This document shows positions 26,562 through 35,597 of a stretch of 64,000 nucleotides of DNA, one piece after another (within the stretch, counting starts at the first letter, position 1; each line of letters begins with the position of its first letter). The translations under genes and the position numbers were made by a program. The notes below the pieces were generated by a model. That model did no database searches, was not told the DNA's origin, and worked only from the letters and a program-made list of their open reading frames with translations. The DNA comes from CAJWKT01 sp964465375 (GTDB lineage Bacteria; Pseudomonadota; Gammaproteobacteria; Steroidobacterales; Rariloculaceae), in contig CAYXIJ010000004.1 in assembly GCA_964465375.1 (NCBI GenBank), positions 1 to 64,000 on the forward strand. Reading direction: 5' to 3'.

Positions 26562-26930
26562 CTATGAATCGTATTTAATATACGCATAACGTGGATCATC
26601 TGGCGTCCCGCTCAATGCTACCCCCTCACCTTTGGGCTGCCAATGCACTACTTCCTCGATTTTTTGTGCTAACTGGAAATCCTTTTCAGTAATACCTTTG
26701 GCCGAATGAGTCATTAGTTTCACAGTAACTGAAGAATAGGAAATAACCAGATCCGGATGATGCCATGCTGCTTCGGCCAAGTGCCCTACAGTATTTGCTA
26801 TAAGCATCGAACTCTTCCAGCCATTGGTGTAATACTCGCGCTGTATATGCTCATCACGATAAAACCACAATGGTAAGCGCTGTTCCAGCCGCTCCGATAT
26901 TTCTGTCTCGTTGTATACATGTTCGTCCAT
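26562..26930 (-). CDS. pterin-4a-carbinolamine dehydratase-like protein
   Basis: 122 residues of the pterin carbinolamine dehydratase (PhhB) family: HHPDLVISYSSVTVKLMTHSAKGITEKDFQLAQKIE contains the active-site HHPD pair and the T-H...G-I-T-x-x-D signature. It normally recycles tetrahydrobiopterin for aromatic hydroxylases. No aromatic hydroxylase is in the window, and a role in folate or molybdopterin chemistry has been proposed for other bacterial members. The C-terminus is about 20 residues longer than usual. It is directly upstream of the Mpo1-like gene. Confidence 0.85.
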   Translation of the reverse strand: MDEHVYNETEISERLEQRLPLWFYRDEHIQREYYTNGWKSSMLIANTVGHLAEAAWHHPDLVISYSSVTVKLMTHSAKGITEKDFQLAQKIEEVVHWQPKGEGVALSGTPDDPRYAYIKYDS

Positions 26931-26997
26931 GTGTCTAGCTTACGGACTTGCTACTCCCCCAACAACGGCCGTGAACCAAAAAAGCACTCTAAGGCAT

Positions 26998-28257
26998 TTA
27001 AGTAAAGATGGCTTTTACTATCCTCCCTAAAACATGAATACCATCCGCCACCACATCATCGTCCTGCGAATAAGACAACCGCAGGCATTCGTTCCGATGC
27101 TGCCAATCTTCATCCATACCAGAGAAAAAGTGATGGCCCGAGATTACAAATACACCCTCTGCCTTAAGTTTTTCATACAATTCAGCGCTGGTAACGGGCA
27201 GTCCGGGAATCCAAAGCCATAGAAAAAACGCCCCCTCTGGTAAATGGATCTTGAAGGGCACGCCGTCCAGTTCCCGTTTGAGGTGAGCACAGGCTGTCAG
27301 CGCTTTCTTTTGGTAAAAAGGCATGATGTGATCCCGGCTCATTTTTATTATCTCGCCAGTCTCTACCAGTGGTTGGACTAATACCGGTCCAACACTTCCT
27401 ACCGATAAACTCAAAACTGCTGTCATTCGCGTAAGAGCTTCTACAATCTCTTCCCTTGCAACAATGATCCCGGTACGCACACCCGGCAAACCTAGCTTAG
27501 AAAGACTCATACATATAACCACGTTCTCATTCCAAATCTGCTTTGCCTCCGTGAATACAATGCCGGGGAAAGGAAAACCGTAAGCATTATCAATAATCAA
27601 CGGGACATCTGCCTCACATGCCATTTCGTCAAGCTTAATCAACTCCTGGTCTGTGATAACGTTGCCCGTTGGATTTGTAGGCCTTGATACGCAAATTGCA
27701 GCAACGTCATCGCCAACCTTTAAAGTACTAAAATCAACCCGGTATTTAAAAAAAACATCATCTAACTCTTCAATATCGGGAATCTGAGATACAAAAAATG
27801 TTTCGTTCAAACCTACGTCCATATAGCCAATATATTCAGGCATCATGGGTAACAAAATTTTTTTTCTGCTGCCGTCAGGATATTCGCCTGCCAACAGATT
27901 GAATAACATAAAAAACCCCGCCTGACTTCCCGCCGTGAGCAGAATATTATCGGCGGTGATAGGCCAACCATATTCACGAACCAGCAAATCAGCCAAAGTC
28001 TCGCAAAAAACTGGCTCGCCCTTCGGATGGGCATAATTAGCCACCATTCGCTCGAAACCTTCATCGCTCGTGGCAACGTCATGGAAGCGTTGCCTGAAAT
28101 ATTCCTGAACCTCTGGGATTTTTCCGGGGTTGCCGCCACCTAGTAGTAGGCTCGAATGTTTGCTGCCTATGGCCAAACCTAGATCGTCCATAAGCCCTGA
28201 AGCACCGGTAGGGCGCGTAAAATGCTTTCCAAATCGCGATAACTTGATAGTCATCAT
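26998..28257 (-). CDS. avtA: valine-pyruvate aminotransferase
   Basis: A 419-residue fold-type I PLP enzyme matching AvtA (alanine--valine transaminase). The PLP Lys is in MSLSKLGLPGVRTGI. The substrate/PLP segments VSRPTNPTGNVITDQEL and DNAYGFPFPG are typical, as is the opening LSRFGKHFTRPTGASGLMDDLG. It transfers the amino group between valine and pyruvate in the cytoplasm. It is the last gene of the run behind the formate dehydrogenase genes, separated by 75 bases from fdhD. Confidence 0.92.
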   Translation of the reverse strand: MMTIKLSRFGKHFTRPTGASGLMDDLGLAIGSKHSSLLLGGGNPGKIPEVQEYFRQRFHDVATSDEGFERMVANYAHPKGEPVFCETLADLLVREYGWPITADNILLTAGSQAGFFMLFNLLAGEYPDGSRKKILLPMMPEYIGYMDVGLNETFFVSQIPDIEELDDVFFKYRVDFSTLKVGDDVAAICVSRPTNPTGNVITDQELIKLDEMACEADVPLIIDNAYGFPFPGIVFTEAKQIWNENVVICMSLSKLGLPGVRTGIIVAREEIVEALTRMTAVLSLSVGSVGPVLVQPLVETGEIIKMSRDHIMPFYQKKALTACAHLKRELDGVPFKIHLPEGAFFLWLWIPGLPVTSAELYEKLKAEGVFVISGHHFFSGMDEDWQHRNECLRLSYSQDDDVVADGIHVLGRIVKAIFT

Positions 28258-28332
28258 CAGCCTCTACGCAGCGACTTCATAACAGTCTGATCGCCGTAAA
28301 AAAATTACTCATCCCGAATTGTCCGATAACGT

Positions 28333-29199
28333 TTATTGAATACGATCAGGACGACTGTAGATATTAAACTGGTCGCGCTTCAAAAAACCCACCAGAGTTA
28401 TACCAAACTCCTCAGCCAACTCAACGGCTAATGAAGATGGCGCACCCACAGCAGCAAACATCGGGCAACCAGCCATCATGGTTTTTTGCATCAACTCAAA
28501 ACTGGCCCGGCCACTTACCAAAATACCGCATTTGCTTAGCGGCAGTTGGTCCCTGAGGAATGCCTGGCCTATGAGTTTGTCCAATGCATTATGGCGTCCT
28601 ATGTCTTCACGGGTAGCAAGAATTTTTCCGGTACTATCAAAAAGACCCGAAGCGTGCAGACCTCCGGTTTTCTCAAAAACTGATTGCTCAACTTTTAGGG
28701 AATTTGGCAATTCACCTAATGCCCGGGCAGAGATCGAAAATGATAAATTTTCCAGCCCATAGTTGCCCTGCACCGCAACAGCATCTAACGAAGCCTTGCC
28801 GCATACGCCGCAGCTGGATGATGTATAGAAATGACGCTCCAGGCGATCCAGGTCTACCCTTATATTTTCAGATAGCTCAACCCGAACTACGTTCACCAGA
28901 CCGTTAGCAGCCGGTGGACCACACGGCGCCACGGACGTAATGTCCTCGCTCGCCCGAACAATTCCTTCGTTGAACAAAAAACCAGGGGCCAACTCTTCGT
29001 CATTTCCAGGAGTACGCATAGTAATGGAGATACTCTGCTGTGCACGCCTTCCGTCTGGCCTTGTGTGGGCAAGGCGAATCTCTAAAGGTTCCTCCACCGC
29101 TACAATATCCGTAACTTTTCCAGGCCGTAAGCTATTGAAACGCTCGATTTCGAGGCTCCGACTACCCTTGTTTTCATTCATCTCCGGCTCGCCTGCCAT
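28333..29199 (-). CDS. fdhD: formate dehydrogenase accessory sulfurtransferase FdhD
   Basis: A 288-residue FdhD family protein. It carries sulfur from IscS to the molybdenum cofactor before insertion into formate dehydrogenase. The key CGVCGK motif (about residue 135) holds the two active cysteines, and GRASFELMQKTMMAGCPMFAAVGAPSS is the family's binding block. It overlaps the 2-hydroxyacid oxidase gene by 22 bases and belongs to the fds operon, matching the fdsC position in other fds clusters. Confidence 0.95.
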   Translation of the reverse strand: MAGEPEMNENKGSRSLEIERFNSLRPGKVTDIVAVEEPLEIRLAHTRPDGRRAQQSISITMRTPGNDEELAPGFLFNEGIVRASEDITSVAPCGPPAANGLVNVVRVELSENIRVDLDRLERHFYTSSSCGVCGKASLDAVAVQGNYGLENLSFSISARALGELPNSLKVEQSVFEKTGGLHASGLFDSTGKILATREDIGRHNALDKLIGQAFLRDQLPLSKCGILVSGRASFELMQKTMMAGCPMFAAVGAPSSLAVELAEEFGITLVGFLKRDQFNIYSRPDRIQ

Positions 29200-30347
29200 A
29201 CCGGGACATCCCGAATCACTCTGCTATCAATCTCGTTCACATTCCTGCAACCAACCAATGTCATATCCCTTTCTAGATCAGTTCTGAGAATATTTAGCGC
29301 CTTTTTTGCTCCTGCTTCTCCGCCTGCGGCCAAACCAAACAAATAGGGGCGCCCCACAGAGCAGGCTTTTGCACCCAACGCTAATGCCTTCATCACGTGA
29401 ACTCCCCGCCTAACACCCCCCTCTAAAATCACTTCGCAACGATCGCCAACAGCATCGACTACTTCCTTAAGAACCTCAATAGGTGCCGGCGCGGTATCCA
29501 GCTGGCGACCACCGTGATTTGAAATTATGACGGCGCTGGCACCGATTTCTGCAGCCCTCCTAGCATCTGCGGCTGACAGTATTCCTTTGATCGCAAAGGG
29601 ACCGCCCCATTCATCTATCATTGAGGAGGCATCATCCCAAGTGACGCTGCGATCAAGTTGATCGCTAAAAAACTGACTTAGGGTTGTCAAATCATTGCTT
29701 ACCCTATCCCTGACGTTTGCTAATTCGATCGGGCGCTTGGTGAGGTGATTCCAAACCCAACGGGGATGCATTGCGATATCAAGCAAACTCATCAATGTCA
29801 GACGCGGAGGAACAGTCATCCCAGTATCAAGATCACGCTCACGGTTCCCCGCTGTGGGCACATCTACAGTAAGTGCGAGCGCGGCATAGCCTGCATCTTT
29901 GCACCTCCGGATGAATTCACGATCTATACCCCGGTCCTTAAATACGTAGATCTGAAATAGCTTAGGTCCCTTGAACACCTCGGCAACCTCTTCAATGCTA
30001 GCTGTCGAAATGCTTGATAGAGAGTACAGCGTACCTTCATCTGCCGCGGCTCGTGCAACCGCACATTCACCCTCATGATGAAACAAGCGATTCATGGCAG
30101 TTGGTGAACAAAAAACTGGCCAATCGATAGACTGACCAAATACCGATGTTGATAAATCGATCTTGCTCACGTCGACCAGATAGCGTGGCACAAGTTCGTA
30201 GGCATCAAATGCCTGCGTATTCCGATTCATGGTCCACTCGTCGCCTGCCGCACCATCAATGTAATGAAACATTGGAGCCGGTAGTCGTTTCGAGGCCCTC
30301 TCGCGCAGGCGTGCAATGTTGTAGCAACGATTTAGTTTTCGGCTCAT
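29178..30347 (-). CDS. FMN-dependent alpha-hydroxy-acid oxidase/dehydrogenase (LldD-like)
   Basis: 389 residues of the FMN alpha-hydroxy-acid dehydrogenase family (L-lactate dehydrogenase, glycolate oxidase, mandelate dehydrogenase). The active-site segment SNHGGRQLDTAPA supplies the catalytic His and substrate Arg. FAIKGI carries the FMN Lys, and FHYIDGAAGDEWT the N-terminal Tyr. Electrons may go to oxygen or a quinone/cytochrome carrier. It is inserted between the fdsD and fdhD genes and overlaps fdhD, so it is expressed with formate dehydrogenase, an uncommon linkage. The substrate is not predictable. Confidence 0.92.
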   Translation of the reverse strand: MSRKLNRCYNIARLRERASKRLPAPMFHYIDGAAGDEWTMNRNTQAFDAYELVPRYLVDVSKIDLSTSVFGQSIDWPVFCSPTAMNRLFHHEGECAVARAAADEGTLYSLSSISTASIEEVAEVFKGPKLFQIYVFKDRGIDREFIRRCKDAGYAALALTVDVPTAGNRERDLDTGMTVPPRLTLMSLLDIAMHPRWVWNHLTKRPIELANVRDRVSNDLTTLSQFFSDQLDRSVTWDDASSMIDEWGGPFAIKGILSAADARRAAEIGASAVIISNHGGRQLDTAPAPIEVLKEVVDAVGDRCEVILEGGVRRGVHVMKALALGAKACSVGRPYLFGLAAGGEAGAKKALNILRTDLERDMTLVGCRNVNEIDSRVIRDVPVWQASRR

Positions 30348-30365
30348 GGTAAAGAGAGATCTCAG

Positions 30366-30596
30366 TCAGATCACGTGACGCTTTCCCTCAGCAAGCCCTC
30401 TCACTGCCAGGCTGGCGATTTCGTTAAGCTCCGTCTCGCCTTCCCGGAAATGCACGATAATTTGCTCTCGCATGGGTGGACTCCAGAAACGACTCATATG
30501 GTCAAGAGTTGCATCTGCGGCCTGCTTTTTACTAGGGTCATACTGAAAATTAACCGCTATCTGGTTCGCCATGCGAACAAGTTTGCTTACATCCAT
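30366..30596 (-). CDS. fdsD: formate dehydrogenase delta subunit
   Basis: 76 residues of the FdsD family: VRMANQIAVNFQYDP near the start and HMSRFWSPPMREQIIVHF, the diagnostic block. It is a small soluble subunit needed for assembly or stability of the NAD-linked molybdenum formate dehydrogenase. It starts seven bases after the fdsA stop. Confidence 0.93.
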   Translation of the reverse strand: MDVSKLVRMANQIAVNFQYDPSKKQAADATLDHMSRFWSPPMREQIIVHFREGETELNEIASLAVRGLAEGKRHVI

Positions 30597-30603
30597 AATA
30601 GTG

Positions 30604-33480
30604 CTAACTCACTACTTTCTCAGAGCTATTCTGTGCCTGCTGCAGGAGGTCGATTTGCTCTTTCTCAAATTTTTCAAAATGCTCCTGCCAGTCAGAAAAT
30701 CGCGTCACTTTCTGAGCCTGCACTGCAGTGACCTTATATTCGGGGCAATTAGTTGCCCAGTCCGAGTTATCTGTAGTCACTACATTAGCACCCGAGAAAG
30801 GATGGTGAAATGTAGTATAGACGACACCTGGCTGCACCCGCTCAGTAATCACAGCGCGTAGCACAGTCTCTCCAGCGCGGCTCTTCAGTCCCACCCAATC
30901 ACCGGCCTCAATTCCACGCTGTTCTGCATCATGGGGATGGATTTCCAGCACATCTTCATCATGCCACTTGAGGTTTTCAGTGCGGCGCGTCTGGGCACCT
31001 ACATTGTACTGACTGAGTATCCGGCCCGTGGTCAGTAACAATGGATACTTGCTGGTGGTGCGCTCATCTGTTGCCACAAATGGTGTAACTCGAAACAGCC
31101 CTTTGCCCCTCACAAATTCATCTACATGCATTGTAGGAGTACCCTCAACCGCCTGCTCATTGCAAGGCCATTGAATACTTCCGAGCCTATCTAATTTTTT
31201 AAAGCTCACACCAGAAAATGTAGGCGTGAGTCTCGCAATCTCATCCATAATTTCACTAGGGTGACTGTAATTCATCGGATAGCCCATCGCATTGGATAGG
31301 GCCTGTGTTGCCTCCCAATCCTCCAGCCCTGCCATTGGCTCCATAACCTTGCGTACTGGAGAAATGCGACGCTCTGCATTCGTGAAAGTACCATTCTTCT
31401 CAAGAAAAGATGAACCAGGTAGAAAAACATGCGCAAACTTAGCGGTCTCATTCAAGAATAGATCCTGAACAATCATGCATTCCAGTGATGACAATGCCTT
31501 TTCCACGTGCTGGGTATCAGGATCTGACTGGGCTACGTCCTCGCCTTGCACATAGAGGCCTTTAAATTGTCCACTGACAGCAGCATCAAACATATTTGGG
31601 ATGCGGTAGCCTGGTTCTGACAACAATTCCACATTCCATTCGTCTTCAAATAACTTGCGTACAGATGGATCAGAGATATGTCGGTAACCGGGAAGTTCGT
31701 GGGGAAAGGAACCCATATCGCAGGAACCCTGCACGTTATTCTGACCTCGCAAAGGATTCACGCCGACACCTTCACGGCCTAGATTGCCCGTCGCCATTGC
31801 GAGATTAGCAATACCCATAACCATAGTAGACCCTTGGCTGTGCTCAGAAACACCGAGACCGTAATAAATAGCGGCGTTAGGCGCAGCTGCAAATAACCGG
31901 ACTGCCTGACGCACTTTTTCAGCAGTAACACCAGTGTGCGATTCCATTGATTCTGGTGAATTTTCGTCATCAAGAATAAATTTACGCCAATTCTTGTAAG
32001 CGACTTCCTCGCAACGAGCACGTATAAATGCCTCATCTTCCAGGCCCTCACTCAAAACTGTATGAGCCATAGCATTGATCAAGGCAACGTTGGTACCGGG
32101 TAATAATCCAAGAAAATATTCTGCCTCAATATGAGGTGATCTCACCATATCAATGGCGCGTGGGTCTATAACAATTAGCCTTGCGCCTTCCCTGAGCCTT
32201 CGTTTCATCTGGGAAGCAAAAACTGGATGGGCTTCTGTGGGATTTGCTCCAATCAACATGATGACATCAGCCTTCATTACAGAGTCGAAAGCCTGAGTGC
32301 CGGCAGATTCACCCATTGTAGACTTTAATCCGTAGCCAGTCGGAGAATGACAAACGCGCGCACAGGTATCAACATTGTTATTACCGAATGCAGTACGCAC
32401 TAGTTTCTGTACTAAGTAAGTCTCTTCATTGGTGCACCGAGATGAAGTGATGCCACCAATTGCTCCTTGGCCATATTTTTTTTGAATCTTTTTAAGTTTT
32501 TCTGCCGCGAACCCGATGGCTTCATCCCAAGAAACTTCCCGCCAAGGCCCACGAATACTTTCACGAACCATGGGCGTTGTGATTCGATCCTTATGAGTAG
32601 CATAACCAAAAGCAAAACGGCCTTTTACGCAAGAATGGCCATGATTGGCATGCCCATCCTTATTGGGAACCATGCGTGTAAGTTCTTCGCCTTTCATTTC
32701 CGCTCTAAAAGAACAGCCCACACCACAATATGCACAGGTAGTAATTACATGGTGCTCTGGTTGCCCTTTTTCTATGAGAGTATTTTCCGTTAGTGTTGCT
32801 GTTGGGCAGGCCTGCACACAAGCTCCACAGGATACGCATTCAGAATCGAGAAAAGACTGGTTCTGACTTGCCGCAACTTTAGATTCAAAGCCTCGGCCAT
32901 CGATAGTAAGTGCGAACGTACCCTGAACCTCTTCGCAGGCCCGCACACACCGTGAACACACTATGCACTTGGAGGGATCAAAAGTGAAATAGGGGTTGCT
33001 GTTATCTTTTTCCGTATCTAAGTGATTGCTTCCCTCATAGCCATAACGTACATTCCTGAGGCCTACGGCACCGGCCATATCTTGAAGTTCGCAGTCACCA
33101 TTCGTAGGACAAGTCAGGCAATCTAGAGGGTGATCCGATATATAAAGCTCCATAACATTTCTACGAACGTCAGCAAGACGCGGACTTTGGGTAGTCACTG
33201 TCATACCCTCTGCTACCGCCGTGGTGCAGGAAGCAGGTAAACCCTTTTTATTCTGTATCTCGACCAAACAAAGCCGACAAGACCCAAAAGGCTCCAGCAT
33301 GTCAGATGCACATAGTTTCGGTATATTAATGCCGTCAAGTGCAGCAGCTCTAAGCACGGTGGTACCGTCAGGTACGGTAACTTGCTTGCCGTCAATCGTG
33401 AGGGTTACATTCTTGTCTGATGTAATTTCTGGCGTACCAAAATCGGTTGCTCGCCTATAATATTTATAAACTGTACTCAT
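30604..33480 (-). CDS. fdsA: NAD-dependent formate dehydrogenase alpha subunit
   Basis: A 958-residue molybdopterin catalytic subunit oxidising formate to CO2. Order of domains: NuoG-like 2Fe-2S (Cys 57, 68, 71, 85), DHPLDCLTCPTNGDC with the His/Cys 4Fe-4S ligands, two ferredoxin 4Fe-4S motifs (CIVCSRCVRAC and CVSCGACVQAC), then the molybdenum domain with its own CAYCGVGC cluster and the molybdenum ligand Cys in VCHSPTGYG. The ligand is Cys, not selenocysteine. ATG at 33480 overlaps the fdsB stop as ATGA; the upstream frame extension lies inside fdsB and is not used. Confidence 0.96.
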   Translation of the reverse strand: MSTVYKYYRRATDFGTPEITSDKNVTLTIDGKQVTVPDGTTVLRAAALDGINIPKLCASDMLEPFGSCRLCLVEIQNKKGLPASCTTAVAEGMTVTTQSPRLADVRRNVMELYISDHPLDCLTCPTNGDCELQDMAGAVGLRNVRYGYEGSNHLDTEKDNSNPYFTFDPSKCIVCSRCVRACEEVQGTFALTIDGRGFESKVAASQNQSFLDSECVSCGACVQACPTATLTENTLIEKGQPEHHVITTCAYCGVGCSFRAEMKGEELTRMVPNKDGHANHGHSCVKGRFAFGYATHKDRITTPMVRESIRGPWREVSWDEAIGFAAEKLKKIQKKYGQGAIGGITSSRCTNEETYLVQKLVRTAFGNNNVDTCARVCHSPTGYGLKSTMGESAGTQAFDSVMKADVIMLIGANPTEAHPVFASQMKRRLREGARLIVIDPRAIDMVRSPHIEAEYFLGLLPGTNVALINAMAHTVLSEGLEDEAFIRARCEEVAYKNWRKFILDDENSPESMESHTGVTAEKVRQAVRLFAAAPNAAIYYGLGVSEHSQGSTMVMGIANLAMATGNLGREGVGVNPLRGQNNVQGSCDMGSFPHELPGYRHISDPSVRKLFEDEWNVELLSEPGYRIPNMFDAAVSGQFKGLYVQGEDVAQSDPDTQHVEKALSSLECMIVQDLFLNETAKFAHVFLPGSSFLEKNGTFTNAERRISPVRKVMEPMAGLEDWEATQALSNAMGYPMNYSHPSEIMDEIARLTPTFSGVSFKKLDRLGSIQWPCNEQAVEGTPTMHVDEFVRGKGLFRVTPFVATDERTTSKYPLLLTTGRILSQYNVGAQTRRTENLKWHDEDVLEIHPHDAEQRGIEAGDWVGLKSRAGETVLRAVITERVQPGVVYTTFHHPFSGANVVTTDNSDWATNCPEYKVTAVQAQKVTRFSDWQEHFEKFEKEQIDLLQQAQNSSEKVVS

Positions 33481-35039
33481 ATCCTCTTGGGATTGTGGGC
33501 TTTCATATCCTCTGAGAAATGGTCCAGTACACTGATCACTGGAAAGGGTGCCATCCCTCCCAAAGCACATAAAGATCCTTCTACCATCGTGTCACAAAGA
33601 TCCCTTAGTAGTTCAATATTCGTGTGTTCATTCTCTCCATTTCTAATTTTATCAATAACTTCTACACCGCGAACGGAACCAATTCTGCAGGGCGTACACT
33701 TGCCACAGGACTCGATCGCGCAGAATTCCATAGCAAACCGGGCCTGCTCTCCCATATCCGTACTATCATCAAACACCACTAGACCTCCGTGACCAATCAT
33801 TGCACCGATTTCAGCGAATGCTTCGTAGTCAAGCGGAGTTTTAAACTGCGACGGGTGCAAATAGGCACCAAGCGGACCACCAGCTTGCACAGCTCGTATG
33901 GGTCGGCCTGTAGCTGTGCCACCGCCAAACTCTTCAAGAAATTGCCCTAATGGCTGACCAAAAGCTATCTCAACCAAGCCAGCCCGCTCTATGTTACCTG
34001 AAAGCTGAACTGTTAATGTACCCCGAGACCTCCCACTGCCATAATTCTTATAATAATCTGCACCCTTGGCTAGAATAATTGGCACAGACGCCAGGGTAAT
34101 TACATTATTCACAACTGTAGGCGCCCCAAAGAGCCCTTTGATAGCAGGTAACGGCGGCCGAAACCTAATCTGGCCGCGCTTACCCTCTAAGCTCTCCAGC
34201 ATAGAGGTCTCTTCGCCGCATATGTAAGCACCAGCAGCCTCACGAACCTCCAAATGAAAGGTCTTAGAGCTACCCGCCACATCCTTTCCAAGGTAGCCAG
34301 CGGAATAGGCAATTTTGATCGCCTTGGTCATAACCTCAATAGCAAGTGGGTACTCAGATCTCAAATAAATGTAGCCTTGGGTTGCGCCAACAGCCAGACC
34401 AGCTATGCTCATACCTTCAATGAGAACGAATGGATCGCTCTCCATTATCATTCGATCAGCAAAAGTACCCGAGTCACCCTCATCAGCATTACACGTAATA
34501 TATTTCTGTTCTGCGGGTGTCTCTAGCACAGTTTTCCATTTAACCCCAGTTGGAAAAGCCGCACCACCGCGGCCACGCAAACCCGATTCAGTCACGGTAC
34601 TAATAATCTTATTGCCAGTCATCCCGACTGCTTTCTCAAGACCCTTATATCCACCGTATGTCTCGTAGTCTTCTAATGAAAGTGGTTCCGTAATCCCGAC
34701 TCGACGAAATGTGAGGCGAGACTGTGCTGCCAGGTAAGGGATGGATTCCGTAGAACCTAGGGATTTCGGGTGGTCGTTACTGTTTAAAAAATCTGCGGCA
34801 AACAACCCAGGAACGTCGTCAGGCTCTACAGGACCATAGGCAAAACGTTCTCCTTCTCTCTCTACCTCAACCAACGGCTCCAGCCAATACAGGCCACGGG
34901 AACCATTGCGAACGATCTCTATAGAGGCCTTGGACGTAGCTGCCAAACGAGAAATCCCCTCTGCCACAGCATCGGCACCCATGGACCGAGCAGTAGTGTC
35001 GGCCGGCACAAACACCTTGAAAATACTATGCTTTGTCAT
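33477..35039 (-). CDS. fdsB: formate dehydrogenase beta subunit (NuoF-like)
   Basis: 520 residues carrying FMN, NAD and a 4Fe-4S cluster to pass electrons from formate to NAD. The N-terminal 120 residues are a thioredoxin-like domain fused to the NuoF part. The NuoF part has RGRGGAAFPTGVKW (nucleotide loop), CNADEGDSGTFADR, YICGEETSMLESLEGKRG and ESCGKCTPCRIG (cluster ligands). Starting at ATG 35039 it overlaps the fdsG end by 14 bases. Confidence 0.95.
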   Translation of the reverse strand: MTKHSIFKVFVPADTTARSMGADAVAEGISRLAATSKASIEIVRNGSRGLYWLEPLVEVEREGERFAYGPVEPDDVPGLFAADFLNSNDHPKSLGSTESIPYLAAQSRLTFRRVGITEPLSLEDYETYGGYKGLEKAVGMTGNKIISTVTESGLRGRGGAAFPTGVKWKTVLETPAEQKYITCNADEGDSGTFADRMIMESDPFVLIEGMSIAGLAVGATQGYIYLRSEYPLAIEVMTKAIKIAYSAGYLGKDVAGSSKTFHLEVREAAGAYICGEETSMLESLEGKRGQIRFRPPLPAIKGLFGAPTVVNNVITLASVPIILAKGADYYKNYGSGRSRGTLTVQLSGNIERAGLVEIAFGQPLGQFLEEFGGGTATGRPIRAVQAGGPLGAYLHPSQFKTPLDYEAFAEIGAMIGHGGLVVFDDSTDMGEQARFAMEFCAIESCGKCTPCRIGSVRGVEVIDKIRNGENEHTNIELLRDLCDTMVEGSLCALGGMAPFPVISVLDHFSEDMKAHNPKRI

Positions 35040-35523
35040 GCTCTGGCTCTGACTCCCCAGTAAGGAGTTTATCCAAGCGCTCTGGCGTAACCCTTCCATG
35101 TACCGTCTTGTCTATCATTATCGAGGGAGAGCATGCGCAATTACCAAGACAATATATTGGCTCTAAGCTATAACGCCCATCTTGGGTTGTGCCATGAAAG
35201 CTCACACCCAATGATTGCTTAACATGTGACTCAAGAGTCCGGGCACCCATGGATTGGCAAGCTTCAGCTCTGCAAATATAAAGTGTGTGTTTGCCTGGCG
35301 GGGATGTACGAAAAAAATGATAGAAACTAATTACCCCATGCACTTCGGCGCGCGACAGGTTTAAGGCCTGCGCAACAATAGGGATCGCATATTCTGGTAT
35401 AAATCCCAGTTGGTCTTGGATCGCGTGCAGAACAGGTAGAAGCGGGCCAGGGCGACTGGCCTCACGTTCTAGGATTGCGAATATACGCTGATTTTCCTCC
35501 GCGCTTTCCTGGTTATCATTCAC
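35026..35523 (-). CDS. fdsG: formate dehydrogenase gamma subunit (NuoE-like)
   Basis: 165 residues of the NuoE/thioredoxin-like 2Fe-2S ferredoxin family: an N-terminal helical part with GFIPEYAIPIVAQALNLSRAEVHGVISFYH, then ligands CRAEACQSMG and CLGNCACSPS. It is the first gene of the fds operon and defines its promoter side in the 74 bases before the next upstream gene on that strand. Confidence 0.95.
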   Translation of the reverse strand: MNDNQESAEENQRIFAILEREASRPGPLLPVLHAIQDQLGFIPEYAIPIVAQALNLSRAEVHGVISFYHFFRTSPPGKHTLYICRAEACQSMGARTLESHVKQSLGVSFHGTTQDGRYSLEPIYCLGNCACSPSIMIDKTVHGRVTPERLDKLLTGESEPEHDKA

Positions 35524-35597
35524 AATTACGGTTCCAAGAAAAACAGGCCGTGATTGTACCTTTCCACCAGAAAACAGGCGATCCGCAACCGCTGCGC

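Noticed and set aside
30604..33480. Possible selenocysteine formate dehydrogenase
   Set aside because: The molybdenum ligand position reads Cys (VCHSPTG) with no in-frame TGA, so a SECIS element is not expected.
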